A stretch of DNA of 64,000 bases from Fischerella thermalis PCC 7521 (GTDB lineage Bacteria > Cyanobacteriota > Cyanobacteriia > Cyanobacteriales > Nostocaceae), in NCBI RefSeq assembly GCF_000317225.1, contig NZ_AJLL01000012.1, positions 62,001 to 126,000 of the forward strand, given 5' to 3'. The position numbers and the translations under genes were made by a program. Numbering within the stretch: the first letter of the stretch is position 1; the number at the start of each line of letters is the position of its first letter. The notes under the pieces were generated by a model. The model saw nothing but the letters and a program-made list of their open reading frames with translations. It was not told where the DNA came from and searched no databases. Shown piece after piece: positions 8,319 through 17,822 of the stretch.

Positions 8319-9212
8319 ATGCGAGGGGAACAGTCCCTGGCCATTGATGTGACTAGAGTAGATGTTCGTAAGCATGTTCTCACCAAACCGCCCATATTAT
8401 CAAGCCATGAATCAGGATGGGAAAAACTAGGTTTGGAGTATCACGTCCAGCCTGCCTATGAAAGCCCGGAACATTACTCTACTAATTATGTGCTTGTAAT
8501 CAGGATTAGATGTCAGTTAGCATTGGAAAGATGGCTAGGTGAATGCCATAAAAGTGAGACCTCCATGCCAGGGGATGTTGCAGTCATCCCACCCTACGTA
8601 ACTCACAGAGCAATCACTGTAGAGGAATCTGAATTTATTGCTTTGACTTTGGATTCTGAATTAGTCGCCAGAATTGCCAATGAATCACTTGATTCAGACG
8701 TAGTTGAAATCATACCACACTTTTCCAAACCTGATCCTTTGATTTATCAAATTGGGCTTGCCCTCAAGAGCGCACTAGAATCTAACAATTCTGTTAGTCG
8801 TCTGTATGCTGATTCTATGGCAACTGCATTGTCAGCCCATTTGTTGCAGCATTACTCTGCTCCAAAACACTCTCTGCAAGATTACCGAGGAGGTTTACCC
8901 AAACACAAGCTACAAAGGGTAACAGAATATATCATTGACCATTTGGCAGAAGATTTGTTGTTGGGAGCAATGGCTCAGGAAGTTGGTATGAGTAGATATC
9001 ACTTTGCCCGATTATTCAAGCAATCCACAGGTCTTTCTCCCTATCAGTACGTAATTCACTGTCGAATTGAGCGTGCTAAGATGTTACTCTTACAGAGTAA
9101 ACTCAAAATATCTGAAGTTGCTTCCATCGTAGGTTTTGCAGATCAAAGCCAATTTACACGTCATTTCAAGCGTCTATTGGGAGTTACACCCAAAGAATTA
9201 CGTAGGAAATAG
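8319..9212 (+). CDS. AraC-family transcriptional regulator
   Basis: 297 aa. The N-terminal ~180 residues look like a cupin-type sensing domain (MPGDVAVIPPYVTHRA). The C-terminal ~100 residues hold the paired helix-turn-helix of the AraC family: DLLLGAMAQEVGMSRYHFAR, FKQSTGLSPYQYVI and ISEVASIVGFADQSQFTRHF, ending GVTPKELR. It is a DNA-binding regulator; the ligand is unknown. The neighbour downstream is a Dps-like gene in the same direction, 420 bases on, but co-regulation is only a guess. The ATG is preceded by an AAGGAG site. Confidence 0.92.
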   Translation: MRGEQSLAIDVTRVDVRKHVLTKPPILSSHESGWEKLGLEYHVQPAYESPEHYSTNYVLVIRIRCQLALERWLGECHKSETSMPGDVAVIPPYVTHRAITVEESEFIALTLDSELVARIANESLDSDVVEIIPHFSKPDPLIYQIGLALKSALESNNSVSRLYADSMATALSAHLLQHYSAPKHSLQDYRGGLPKHKLQRVTEYIIDHLAEDLLLGAMAQEVGMSRYHFARLFKQSTGLSPYQYVIHCRIERAKMLLLQSKLKISEVASIVGFADQSQFTRHFKRLLGVTPKELRRK

Positions 9213-9632
9213 CAATAATATTCTAAAAAAGCAATAATCATCTATACAGCAACAATCAAGTTCATCTACATTTAGATAGAAGATTTAAAATCCCTATTGG
9301 TATCGGCTAGTGGTGTTCAGCCCTAGCAATCCCCTCAATATCTGCCCTAACAGGTAGCTAGCTGTCTACAACCCAAAGTAAACCGATGGGTAAAGTTTAA
9401 ATATTAAGGGTAAAGGGACTTTTCATCTATAATTAACCCTTTCCCTTTTTCCCCTCTTCTTTACCCTAACCTCTGCGATGAGTCTGGTGCTTGTAAGGTA
9501 ATCAACAGGTGTGAGGGGGAGCAAAGCTTTAAGCAAAAGTCTGAAAGTGCATCTCAACAGATACTTGTGCCAAAAGCGCTAGCTGGGCGTTCTACCACTA
9601 GATATTTTTCCTTTCTTCTCTAAGGAGAGCGA
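9213..9632. other. Noncoding region upstream of the Dps-like gene
   Basis: No gene is seen. It contains a pair of complementary tracts (gggtaaagggac and ccctttccc types around 9.41-9.47 kb) that could form a hairpin and end the AraC transcript. The right end supplies a strong AAGGAG ribosome site for the Dps-like gene. Confidence 0.45.
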
Positions 9633-10181
9633 ATGAACGGTAGTAGTGAGCCTTGTGGTAAGCGCCTGGATACATATGAAATTAGTCTACCCTTACAAGT
9701 TCGAGCGCAACTTATTGATATTCTCAATCAAACGCTGGCAACCACGATCGATCTCAAGACTCAAATTAAGCAGGCATATTGGAATGTTGATATTACAAAT
9801 TCCCACAATCTGCACGAGTTGTTTAATGAAATCGCAGCTGAATTAGATTTGTATATTGATTTGCTAGCGCAGCGAGTCACAACTCTTGGAGGTTTGGCAA
9901 TTGGTACTGCTCGGAGTGCAGCAGGGTTATCAGTTTTACCTGAATATCCCCTTCATATTGTAGAAGGTAAAGATCATGTGAGTTCGATCGCAGAGCGTTT
10001 GGCTATATACGGAAATTTACTCTGGGAAAACATTGATCGAACAGCCGTTTTGGGGGACGCTGACACAGCCTATCTTTATGCAGAAGTTTCTATGGTGGTT
10101 GATAAGCGTTTATGGTTCCTAGATGCTCATCTGGTCAATTCGGTTTTGCAAGTGAGTAATCAACTGGCAGAATATAACTAA
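9633..10181 (+). CDS. Dps/ferritin-like protein with altered ferroxidase site
   Basis: Dps proteins form 12-mers that oxidise and store iron and protect DNA. The fold signature KQAYWNV...LHELFNEIAAEL and LGGLAIGTA are clear in this 182-aa protein. Aligning by spacing with E. coli Dps ligands His51, His63, Asp67, Asp78 and Glu82 gives Tyr49, His61, Asn65, Asp76 and Gln80, so three of five iron ligands are replaced by near-isosteric neutral residues. Extra His58 is nearby. Cyanobacteria are known to have atypical His-type Dps (NpDps4), but whether this belongs there is not certain. An AAGGAG site supports the start. Confidence 0.88.
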   Translation: MNGSSEPCGKRLDTYEISLPLQVRAQLIDILNQTLATTIDLKTQIKQAYWNVDITNSHNLHELFNEIAAELDLYIDLLAQRVTTLGGLAIGTARSAAGLSVLPEYPLHIVEGKDHVSSIAERLAIYGNLLWENIDRTAVLGDADTAYLYAEVSMVVDKRLWFLDAHLVNSVLQVSNQLAEYN

Positions 10182-10203
10182 TATTATGTTCGCTTGAATA
10201 CTT

Positions 10204-10233
10204 ATACTGTCGCGCAGGCTGGTAATGGGTAAT
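10204..10233. repeat. 30-bp repeat ATACTGTCGCG..., copy 1
   Basis: Matches 28 of 30 bases with 19727-19756, where the htrA remnant breaks off. Both copies run into STRR-type ggtaatgggtaat sequence. It lies just after the Dps-like gene. Confidence 0.75.
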
Positions 10234-10397
10234 TAAGATACTGATGATTTTTCCATGCCCGATGCCTAATGCCCAATACCCAACAACGAAGCATAATATC
10301 GTAACCAATTAGCCGAACTTGATATAAGCTTCGCAGGGGAGGAGGATAAGGGTTAAAGGAAAAAGGTATCTTTCTTTCCTTTTCTCTTTTCCCCTGA

Positions 10398-11114
10398 TTA
10401 AGGGTTAACACTAATTCGTCCGTGACAAACTAATTTTCCTGGGAACAGTTTTAGGTGTTGGATATCAACATCTGAACCCAAATTGAGATAGTGTCCATTA
10501 TAGCTTTCTAGAACTATTCCCCTATTGTTTTTTGCCTGGATGTATGATATGTGCAACTCATGAGCGCTGAGTAACTCAATGTCTGCACACACTTCTAAAA
10601 CTGTGGGGTTGGTTTCAGTAGGTTGAGAAATGTAAAGTATTATCCGACTGTCATCAAGAATAATTTTTTGGTAAAAAATTGACTTGGATTTTGGACACTG
10701 TTCTGGTAAAAGTTTATCCAGTACATCATTTAAAGCAGTTGACAACAAAGAAGATGAAACAGAAGCGTTAAGTTCGTCCTCCTCTACTATGACTTCGCCA
10801 ACCACTGGTACAGTTTCTAACAGCCGTAGTGGCTGACCCTTGAGTACTGAGCCAATGTTGATACGAATATTTTCTGCCACCAGTTGAATTTGCGTAAGAT
10901 GAATATCTTGGTAAACGACGTGACTAGCAAAAATCGACACCCAAGGAATGTAACCAGAGAGAATATCGCGATCGCTCGCCTTAATCTCGACTTCCAACTG
11001 AGAGACTTGGCTAACTTGGGATTTTAGCCATAATTTGAGTGCTTTCGTCAGCACATTCGTAATGATGTGAATTTTTTTGTTTTGAGTTAGCCTTTCCAAG
11101 TTGTTTTGTGCCAT
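10398..11114 (-). CDS. DUF2993 (LmeA-like) lipid-binding-type protein
   Basis: 238 aa. The layout resembles cyanobacterial DUF2993 proteins: amphipathic N-terminal helix (ITNVLTKALKLWLKSQ), repeated beta segments such as HLTQIQLVAENIRINIGSVL with GQPLRLLETVPVVGEVIVEE, and a C-terminal strand set ending LFPGKLVCHGRISV. LmeA-like proteins are thought to bind lipid; no enzymatic motif is visible. Divergent from the pseudouridine synthase gene upstream, sharing a 164-base promoter region. Confidence 0.75.
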   Translation of the reverse strand: MAQNNLERLTQNKKIHIITNVLTKALKLWLKSQVSQVSQLEVEIKASDRDILSGYIPWVSIFASHVVYQDIHLTQIQLVAENIRINIGSVLKGQPLRLLETVPVVGEVIVEEDELNASVSSSLLSTALNDVLDKLLPEQCPKSKSIFYQKIILDDSRIILYISQPTETNPTVLEVCADIELLSAHELHISYIQAKNNRGIVLESYNGHYLNLGSDVDIQHLKLFPGKLVCHGRISVNP

Positions 11115-11278
11115 CTACCACTCTATTATTTGCTTATGATTAATTACTTACAAATCTATAAATATTTAAACAAGTCTTAACTGTATCATTTGCGGCTACT
11201 CAGTACCAACCGCAAAGGTAAAATTTTGTGCAATTAATCGTGTGTTTTATTATTGACTAAAAGTCAAGTAATTTCCGC

Positions 11279-12034
11279 ATGGAGGAAAGGTTACAAAAAA
11301 TCTTATCCCAATGGGGTATTGCCTCACGCCGTCAAGCCGAAGAAATGATTAGGCGATCGCGCGTCCGGGTCAATGGTGATTTAGCACACTTGGGCCAAAA
11401 AGTAGATCCTCAAAAAGATACAATCACGGTTGACGGCAAGCCAGTATCATCTGAGCAGCGTCCGACTTTAGTGTATCTGCTACTACACAAAGGCATAGGT
11501 GTAGTTTCCACTTGCCATGATCCCCAAGGAAGAAAGACTGTTTTAGATCTGTTACCACCAGAATTGCACTTTGGTCAAGGTATTCACCCTGTTGGTCGCT
11601 TGGATATAGACTCCACAGGAGCAATCATCCTGACAAACGACGGAGAGTTAACATTCTGGCTTACCCATCCACGCCATAGTATCCCCAAAACTTATCGTGT
11701 TTTAGTAGAAGGACATCCTACCGAATCAGTACTACGCACATGGCGTCAGGGTGTGCTGTTAGACGGAAGAAAGACACGACCAGCACAGGTGAAATTAATC
11801 AAAAAATTTGCTGATACTACTTGTTTGGAAATCATTTTAAAGGAGGGAAGAAATCGTCAGATTCGCCGTGTCGCCGAAATCCTAGGACATCCAGTAATTA
11901 AATTGCATCGTACCGCCATAGGCCCGATTCAACTAAAATCGCCTGGAAATAAACCCTTACTTGAAGGTGAATATCGTCACCTAGAAGAAAGTGAAATTCG
12001 CTTTTTACAAAAAGTTAAAGCAGATTCCTATTAA
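11279..12034 (+). CDS. RsuA/RluB-family pseudouridine synthase
   Basis: Converts uridine to pseudouridine in rRNA. The 251-aa protein has an N-terminal S4 domain (RLQKILSQWGIASRRQAEEM) and a catalytic domain with GRLDIDSTGAIILTNDG containing the catalytic Asp, then KTYRVLVEG and EGRNRQIRRVAEILGHPV. Which rRNA site it modifies (RsuA, RluB, RluE or RluF type) cannot be decided here. The RodZ-like gene follows 34 bases later and may be co-transcribed. Confidence 0.92.
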   Translation: MEERLQKILSQWGIASRRQAEEMIRRSRVRVNGDLAHLGQKVDPQKDTITVDGKPVSSEQRPTLVYLLLHKGIGVVSTCHDPQGRKTVLDLLPPELHFGQGIHPVGRLDIDSTGAIILTNDGELTFWLTHPRHSIPKTYRVLVEGHPTESVLRTWRQGVLLDGRKTRPAQVKLIKKFADTTCLEIILKEGRNRQIRRVAEILGHPVIKLHRTAIGPIQLKSPGNKPLLEGEYRHLEESEIRFLQKVKADSY

Positions 12035-12068
12035 CGATTGAGCTAGATTTGAGGAGTAAAAATAAGAC

Positions 12069-12857
12069 ATGAATTGGTTAAGCAAGAAAAATAAGCATGA
12101 GTTGACAATTTCATTAGAACAACAGCAAAGGGAAAAGTTAGCAGTAATGGGTGTACAACTTAACTCCTCACGTAAGGAAAAAGGTTTATCATTAGACGAA
12201 ATGGTTGTATTAACCAGAATACCCCGGCGGCTGTTGCAGGCAATTGAAGAAGGTAATTTAGCAGAACTACCCGAACCAGTTTACATTCAGGGTTTAATTC
12301 GGCAATTTGCTGATGCATTAGGTTTGAATGGTGCCGAATTTGCCAGTAGTTTTCCGATTGGAACTCATCGAGTGAGCTTAAAATCTAGTTGGAAACGTGC
12401 ACCAATAGGTGAGTTACGTCCATTGCATCTTTACATACTTTACATATTTATGATTTTGTTTTCTGTAGGTGGCTTATCTCAGTTATTAAATGCTAATGCT
12501 TTGCAAGCAGCAAAAAATAATCAAAATCAGCCCAACCAGAATCAAGAGACTGTAATTCAATCGCAAAAGTTTCAGCCTGTTAGTGATATAAATAAAAGTG
12601 TAAATCTTCAACAAGTGCAAATTGGTTTGACCCTCACAGAAAAATCTTGGATTCAGGTATTAGTTGATGGCAAGGTAGAGTATGAAGGTGAACTACCAGA
12701 AGGAACTCACAAGACTTGGAAAGCTCAAGAGCAACTAACAGTCAGAACTAACAATGCTGGTGGTGTATTAGTAAGCATCAATAAAGAAAAAGCTAAGCAA
12801 CTGGGAGAACCAGGAAAACAAAAAGAAGTGACGATCGCTGCTAATACAAGGTTTTAA
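12069..12857 (+). CDS. RodZ-like protein with HTH and DUF4115 domain
   Basis: 262 aa. An N-terminal helix-turn-helix (LNSSRKEKGLSLDEMVVLTRIP) is followed by a single transmembrane span near residues 120-140 (YILYIFMILFSVGGLSQLL), a Gln/Asn-rich linker and a C-terminal DUF4115 beta domain (SWIQVLVDGKVEYEGELPEG). This is the RodZ plan, a membrane protein linking MreB to wall synthesis, here an inferred role. A strong terminator follows. Confidence 0.87.
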   Translation: MNWLSKKNKHELTISLEQQQREKLAVMGVQLNSSRKEKGLSLDEMVVLTRIPRRLLQAIEEGNLAELPEPVYIQGLIRQFADALGLNGAEFASSFPIGTHRVSLKSSWKRAPIGELRPLHLYILYIFMILFSVGGLSQLLNANALQAAKNNQNQPNQNQETVIQSQKFQPVSDINKSVNLQQVQIGLTLTEKSWIQVLVDGKVEYEGELPEGTHKTWKAQEQLTVRTNNAGGVLVSINKEKAKQLGEPGKQKEVTIAANTRF

Positions 12858-12879
12858 TTAAATTGTGAATTATAAACTT

Positions 12880-12918
12880 GTGCTGCCATGTCCAAAACAT
12901 GGCAGCACTATTTTTTTG
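12880..12918 (+). terminator. Rho-independent terminator after the RodZ-like gene
   Basis: gtgctgccatgt and acatggcagcac form a perfect 12-bp stem with a 5-base loop, followed by ta and seven T. It ends the transcript of the pseudouridine synthase/RodZ-like pair. Confidence 0.9.
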
Positions 12919-13073
12919 GTGTTGCTGAATTTGGTCATGAATTATGTTTGTGTATATTTTGTAGTTATATGCCAAATCCTTGACCAGACGTAGCATTGCT
13001 ACGTATGATCCCATCCGTAAATTGTAAATTCATATTTTGATTCAGCAACGCTTTTTTAGCAGTCATAGGTAAT

Positions 13074-13172
13074 CGTAATGAGGAATCATGGCATAGAATT
13101 CGCCAATACATTGTTGAAAATCCTATACACTGGGCAGAAGATAAAGACAATCCAGTCAATCATGTCAAATAG
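13074..13172 (+). pseudogene. C-terminal remnant of a REP-associated (Y1) transposase
   Basis: An in-frame stretch reads RNEESWHRIRQYIVENPIHW followed by AEDKDNP and a stop. This is the characteristic C-terminal end of REP-associated tyrosine transposases (IRQYIxxNPxxW). Nothing recognisable of the catalytic HUH and Tyr region remains upstream. A REP-like palindrome lies about 200 bases downstream. Confidence 0.65.
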
Positions 13173-13204
13173 TAGTGCGATCGCCTTCAACTCATACTGA
13201 TTAA

Positions 13205-13330
13205 TACCAAGATGCACACACTTTAGTTTCACCAGATGCTATAGCCGAAACTTACTGGTAACTCTACAAACAGGATACAATTGCTTGGACTTTAGAACTG
13301 GATTTGCGACCTGCAGTGGAGAAGTTTTAG
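13205..13330 (+). pseudogene. C-terminal remnant of a short-chain dehydrogenase, with stop
   Basis: The frame reads YQDAHTLVSPDAIAETYW, a TAA stop, then LYKQDTIAWTLELDLRPAVE and KF before the final stop. DAIAETYWQLYKQ...AWTLELDLRPAVEKF is the usual tail of a cyanobacterial SDR family, so the stop is a CAA to TAA change in a relic. An in-frame stop lies immediately before the fragment and no Rossmann part is present. Confidence 0.6.
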
Positions 13331-13377
13331 AGTTTTGTTAGTGGTTAGTAGTTAGTGGTTGGTGGTCAGTGGTTGTT

Positions 13378-13405
13378 GTAGATACGTGCTATGGCACGTC
13401 TCTAC
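13378..13405. repeat. REP-like palindrome (GTAGATACGTG...CACGTCTCTAC)
   Basis: Imperfect inverted repeat around an atgg centre, related to the palindromes at 31454, 35796, 35957 and 44650 by the shared GTAGAGACG / CGTCTCTAC arms. It is embedded in STRR sequence. Confidence 0.7.
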
Positions 13406-13469
13406 ATTGGTTAAGTGGTTAGTTTTTTATTTTCTCTCGTTTTCCCCTGTCCCCCTTATCTCCCCTCTT

Positions 13470-14621
13470 TTAATCGTCATCAATGCCAGATTGTTCTTCG
13501 TTATTTGTGATTTTTTTGACTACTAAATCATCTGTTGCTTTTGCAGTTTCCTCGTTTAATTTATCAGAAACTATGACAAATTCAGTTTCTCTTTTAGACT
13601 TACCATTCCATTTATCTAAAACATCTTTCACAAAAACTTCTTCCAACCAAATTTTAGCTACAACAGTTAGTGGTAGAGCTAAAAATAAGCCTAAAAAGCC
13701 AAATAAATAGGCGAAAAATAGTTGAGCAATTAAAGTAATCGCTGGTAGTAAGGAAACCTGATGCGCCATCACCACTGGCGTGATGAAATTGCTTTCAGCT
13801 TGTTGAATAAAAAAGTAGAGTCCCAAGACAGCCAGAGATTTCCAGGGAGCATCCAAAAGAGCGATCGCCATTGCTGGGATGACACTGAGTGTTGGGCCTA
13901 GATTAGGAATCAGGTTTAAAAATCCTGCTAAAACCCCTAAAGCTAGGGCGGCGGGAACTCGCAAAATTGATAAGCCGATGACACTCATCAGTCCTACTAC
14001 AGACATGGCGATAAAAGCGCCTGTAACCCATCCTTCTAAGGAAACTTCACATCTATCCAAAATTCCATCTACTCGTCGTCGATAGAAGGAAGGAAATAAC
14101 CGAATAAATAACTTGCGGTACGCTTGGGGTTCAGCTAAGAACATCCCTGTTAAAACAAGCACTAATAATATTTTGAGAACAGCTTCTAAAGAGCCAGAAA
14201 CAACGGCAAAAGAAGTACCAACTGCACGATTAATAAATGGTTGTGCTTGTTGGCTCAAACTGTTGATATCAGGAATATATGGAGTGATCTCCCTAGGAAG
14301 GGCTGATCTGAGATGGAAAAGCCAAGTATTAAAACGCTCTATACCTCTAGGAACCTGATAGGTGAGTTGTTGAAACTGAACGGCAAAAGGCGGGACGATG
14401 AGCCAGAAAAAACCAATAATACCAGCTATAAAAATGCCTACTGACAAAGCTACAGCAAATCCGCGTCTCATGCCCGAACGTTGAAATCTGCGAGCGAGAC
14501 GATTTAAGGTAGTTGCGAGTACAATCGCAGCAAATATCAGTAGAAGTACTTCTTTAAGTTGCCATAATATATACAGTGATAAAAGTATGGCAATTAAGCC
14601 TATCCATTGACCTAGATTCAC
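13470..14621 (-). CDS. AI-2E family (PerM-like) membrane transporter
   Basis: 383 aa with the family's plan: two N-terminal spans (LGQWIGLIAILLSLYILWQL; MRRGFAVALSVGIFIAGIIG), a soluble helical region, then a C-terminal membrane block with AGFLNLIPNLGPTLSVIPAM and AHQVSLLPAITLIAQLFFAY. The substrate is unknown; homologues export autoinducer-2 or act as antiporters. The C-terminal tail after the last span is charged. Transcribed alone. Confidence 0.9.
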   Translation of the reverse strand: MNLGQWIGLIAILLSLYILWQLKEVLLLIFAAIVLATTLNRLARRFQRSGMRRGFAVALSVGIFIAGIIGFFWLIVPPFAVQFQQLTYQVPRGIERFNTWLFHLRSALPREITPYIPDINSLSQQAQPFINRAVGTSFAVVSGSLEAVLKILLVLVLTGMFLAEPQAYRKLFIRLFPSFYRRRVDGILDRCEVSLEGWVTGAFIAMSVVGLMSVIGLSILRVPAALALGVLAGFLNLIPNLGPTLSVIPAMAIALLDAPWKSLAVLGLYFFIQQAESNFITPVVMAHQVSLLPAITLIAQLFFAYLFGFLGLFLALPLTVVAKIWLEEVFVKDVLDKWNGKSKRETEFVIVSDKLNEETAKATDDLVVKKITNNEEQSGIDDD

Positions 14622-14781
14622 GCCTTAACTCCTGGCAGTTAATAGGCTGCTATCTGAAATCAGTCATCACCTACCAATTTTCAGTGAACAGGCAAATCTG
14701 ATAACTGTTAACTGATAACTGATAACTGTAAAAAGCAGCTAGGTTAGCTGATTTTAGCAACTTTCACCTTTTAGGGATAAG

Positions 14782-14973
14782 CTAACTTTGTTTGTGGGCT
14801 TGAAATCGCCACGCCAGAGCGATCGCCATCATCACAGTCGGGAATAAAACTATAATCAAAGCGTTGACTGACGTCGCAGGTATAAAGATAAAAGGACCCA
14901 CATACTTAATCAATAGCGAAATCACAACAGAGAGTAAAAATACCTTTAAAACAAAGCTAAGTTGATCTTTCAT
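14782..14973 (-). CDS. Small two-span membrane protein
   Basis: 63 aa from MKDQLSFVLKVFLLSVVISL, with two hydrophobic segments (VFLLSVVISLLIKYVG and NALIIVLFPTVMMAIALAW). I prefer this ATG; an in-frame ATG 21 bases upstream and a GTG further on would run into the promoter of the divergent DUF1614 gene. The composition resembles a conserved cyanobacterial hypothetical family. Function unknown. Confidence 0.65.
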   Translation of the reverse strand: MKDQLSFVLKVFLLSVVISLLIKYVGPFIFIPATSVNALIIVLFPTVMMAIALAWRFQAHKQS

Positions 14974-15091
14974 AGAAAGTACGGCTATTGCCATTGTGAT
15001 AGGGGGGTACACACGAAAACGAATTGTAACACCCAATTTTTACAATAAATTCAAGCAGAGCAAAAGCAAACCCCCTGCTTGCACACCCTTT

Positions 15092-15760
15092 ATGATCTAT
15101 TTGCCAGTTTCACTACTATTATTTCTGCTGCTGCTGCTACTAGTCCCTTTTCTCTGGTTAGCGCTAGCAGTAGATGTGGTACAAATCGCAGTAGCTAAGT
15201 TGGGATTTTCTCCTAATATAGCTTTTCTATTGTTGGCACTGGTGATTTTAGGCAGCACCATCAATATACCTTTGTATCAGACTCAATCTGATATTGTTGT
15301 AGCAAATGACTTTATTGATTTGTGGTTAAAGGAATTTTGGGGTATTCCTCTGAGGAAGGTGCAACGTTCCACTATCATAGCTCTCAATGTTGGTGGTGGT
15401 TTAATCCCTGTACTATTAGCGTTGTATCAATTTACGCAAGGAAATATATTAGCTATTTTGTCAGTGACTGCGATTGTCACAGCAGTAAGCTACTATGCAG
15501 CGCGGGTAGTGCCAGGCATTGGTATCCAAATGAACCCCTTACTAGCGCCCTTGACTGCTGCTGTGTCAGCTATGTTAATTGCTTCTTCCCATGCAGCGCC
15601 TGTTGCTTTTGCAGGCGGCATTTTGGGAACTTTAATTGGTGCTGATTTATTGCACCTGAAGGATATTGTCGCTAAAAGTTCAGGAGTATTAAGTATTGGA
15701 GGTGCTGGCGTATTTGATGGTATCGCTTTGTGTGGTTTATTTGCGCTTTTATTAAGTTGA
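15092..15760 (+). CDS. DUF1614 integral membrane protein
   Basis: 222 aa, almost wholly hydrophobic, about six spans, beginning MIYLPVSLLLFLLLLLLVPF. LGSTINIPLYQTQSD, LNVGGGLIPVLLALYQF and GGAGVFDGIALCGLFALLL are typical of the DUF1614 family. Function is unknown. The start was moved downstream of a longer open frame because the upstream residues are not membrane-like and overlap the divergent gene's start. ftsH follows after 86 bases. Confidence 0.82.
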   Translation: MIYLPVSLLLFLLLLLLVPFLWLALAVDVVQIAVAKLGFSPNIAFLLLALVILGSTINIPLYQTQSDIVVANDFIDLWLKEFWGIPLRKVQRSTIIALNVGGGLIPVLLALYQFTQGNILAILSVTAIVTAVSYYAARVVPGIGIQMNPLLAPLTAAVSAMLIASSHAAPVAFAGGILGTLIGADLLHLKDIVAKSSGVLSIGGAGVFDGIALCGLFALLLS

Positions 15761-15846
15761 TGGTTGGTAGTTAGTTGTTGATTGGTGATTCCAACAACCA
15801 CCAACAAACAACAAAACAAACTTTTCAATCGGAGAGTAAATCAAAA

Positions 15847-17787
15847 ATGCCTGTAGAAACTAACAATAATAAAAATCCCATTAAACCCTCAAGGGTACGA
15901 CAGTTTGGTGGTAGTTTGCTGATCCTTTTTACCCTACTGTTACTCCTTAACTTTATTGTTCCCAGTTTTTTTGGCCCCAGGTTGCCACAAGTCCCCTATA
16001 GTGATTTTGTGGCTCAGGTAGAAGCAGGCAAAGTTGATCGGGCGGTTGTAGGTAGCGATCGCATTGAATATTCCATCAAAACTCAAACGCCCGATGGCAA
16101 AACTGTTGAACAGGTTTTCCAAACCACACCCATAGCAGTTGATCTGGATTTACCTAAGATTCTCCGCGACCATAATGTCGAATTTGCAGCACCGCCACCA
16201 AACCAAAATGGTTGGATTTCCACTCTTTTGAGTTGGGTTGTACCACCATTAATATTCTTTGGAATTTGGGGCTTTTTACTCAATCGTGGTGGTAGTGGCC
16301 CTGCTGCACTTACTGTAGGTAAAAGCAAAGCTCGTATCTATTCCGAAGGAACAACAGGTGTAAAATTTACAGATGTTGCTGGTGTAGATGAAGCTAAAGC
16401 CGAACTAGAAGAAATCGTAGACTTCCTGAAAAATGCTGCTAAATACACCCGTTTGGGCGCTAAAATCCCCAAAGGTGTATTGTTGGTAGGTCCTCCCGGA
16501 ACTGGTAAAACCCTGTTAGCCAAAGCCATTGCTGGGGAAGCAGGTGTTCCCTTCTTCAGCATCTCTGGTTCCGAATTTATCGAGCTGTTTGTGGGTGTAG
16601 GTGCAGCCCGTGTGCGTGACTTATTTGAACAAGCGAAACAACAAGCACCCTGTATCGTCTTTATTGATGAATTAGACGCCCTGGGTAAATCTCGTGGTGG
16701 TGCAGGTCCAATCATGGGTGGTAACGATGAACGGGAACAAACCCTCAACCAGTTACTCACCGAGATGGACGGCTTTGATGCGAATACCGGTGTCATCATT
16801 ATTGCTGCAACCAACCGCCCAGAAGTCCTTGATCCAGCCTTGCGCCGTCCCGGACGTTTTGATCGTCAAGTAGTTGTAGATCGTCCTGATAAAATTGGTC
16901 GAGAAGCAATTCTTAAAGTTCATGCTCGCAACGTTAAATTAGCTGAAGATGTAGACTTGGGCATTATCGCCGCTAAAACCCCTGGTTTTGCTGGAGCAGA
17001 CTTGGCTAACCTAGTGAATGAAGCTGCACTGATGGCTGCACGGCAAAATCGCCAAGCAGTGACAATGGCAGATTTCAACGAAGCGATCGAGCGCCTTGTA
17101 GCTGGTTTAGAAAAACGCTCTCGCGTCCTCAATGAAACCGAGAAGAAGACTGTAGCTTATCACGAAGTTGGTCACGCCATTATTGGTGCTTTGATGCCAG
17201 GATCTGGTAAAGTCGAAAAAATCTCCGTTGTACCTCGAGGCGTGGGTGCTTTAGGTTATACAATTCAAATGCCGGAAGAAGACCGCTTCTTGATGATTGA
17301 AGATGAAATTCGTGGTCGTATTGCTATCCTTTTGGGTGGACGTTCCGCAGAAGAAACAGTGTTTGGTAAAGTCTCCACTGGTGCTAGTGACGACATCCAA
17401 AAAGCCACTGATTTAGCAGAACGCTATGTTACTCTCTACGGAATGAGCGATAAACTTGGCCCTGTGGCATTTGAGAAGATTCAACAACAGTTCATTGAAG
17501 GTTACGGTAATCCGCGTCGCTCTATTAGTCCACAAGTAGCTGAGGAAATTGACCGTGAAGTAAAGCAAATAGTAGATAATGCTCATCACATAGCTTTAAC
17601 TATTTTGCACGAAAACCGTGACTTGCTAGAACAAACCGCTCAGGAACTGTTGCAAAAAGAAATTCTCGAGGGTGCAGAACTGCGCGAGAAACTCAATCAA
17701 GCCAAAGCACCAGCACAGTTAGAAGAATGGTTGCGGACAGGCAAGATATCAGAAGATCAGCCTTTAATGCAAACACTTCTAGTTTAA
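15847..17787 (+). CDS. ftsH: ATP-dependent zinc metalloprotease FtsH
   Basis: Thylakoid or plasma-membrane AAA+ protease; cyanobacterial FtsH complexes degrade damaged D1 and other membrane proteins. 646 aa. Two N-terminal spans ([40 protein letters not shown]) flank a lumenal or periplasmic domain, then Walker A GPPGTGKT, Walker [10 protein letters not shown], second region of homology ([19 protein letters not shown]) and the zinc motif HEVGH. The start ATG ([11 protein letters not shown]) was chosen over an upstream TTG that lies in STRR sequence. Which of the four cyanobacterial paralogues it is cannot be told. Confidence 0.96.
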   Translation: MPVETNNNKNPIKPSRVRQFGGSLLILFTLLLLLNFIVPSFFGPRLPQVPYSDFVAQVEAGKVDRAVVGSDRIEYSIKTQTPDGKTVEQVFQTTPIAVDLDLPKILRDHNVEFAAPPPNQNGWISTLLSWVVPPLIFFGIWGFLLNRGGSGPAALTVGKSKARIYSEGTTGVKFTDVAGVDEAKAELEEIVDFLKNAAKYTRLGAKIPKGVLLVGPPGTGKTLLAKAIAGEAGVPFFSISGSEFIELFVGVGAARVRDLFEQAKQQAPCIVFIDELDALGKSRGGAGPIMGGNDEREQTLNQLLTEMDGFDANTGVIIIAATNRPEVLDPALRRPGRFDRQVVVDRPDKIGREAILKVHARNVKLAEDVDLGIIAAKTPGFAGADLANLVNEAALMAARQNRQAVTMADFNEAIERLVAGLEKRSRVLNETEKKTVAYHEVGHAIIGALMPGSGKVEKISVVPRGVGALGYTIQMPEEDRFLMIEDEIRGRIAILLGGRSAEETVFGKVSTGASDDIQKATDLAERYVTLYGMSDKLGPVAFEKIQQQFIEGYGNPRRSISPQVAEEIDREVKQIVDNAHHIALTILHENRDLLEQTAQELLQKEILEGAELREKLNQAKAPAQLEEWLRTGKISEDQPLMQTLLV

Positions 17788-17822
17788 GCCAAGGGGTTAG
17801 GAACTAGCCTCTCAAACGCCGA

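Noticed and set aside
10202-10411. Open frame downstream of the Dps-like gene
   Set aside because: Consists of STRR and a dispersed repeat; no coding character.
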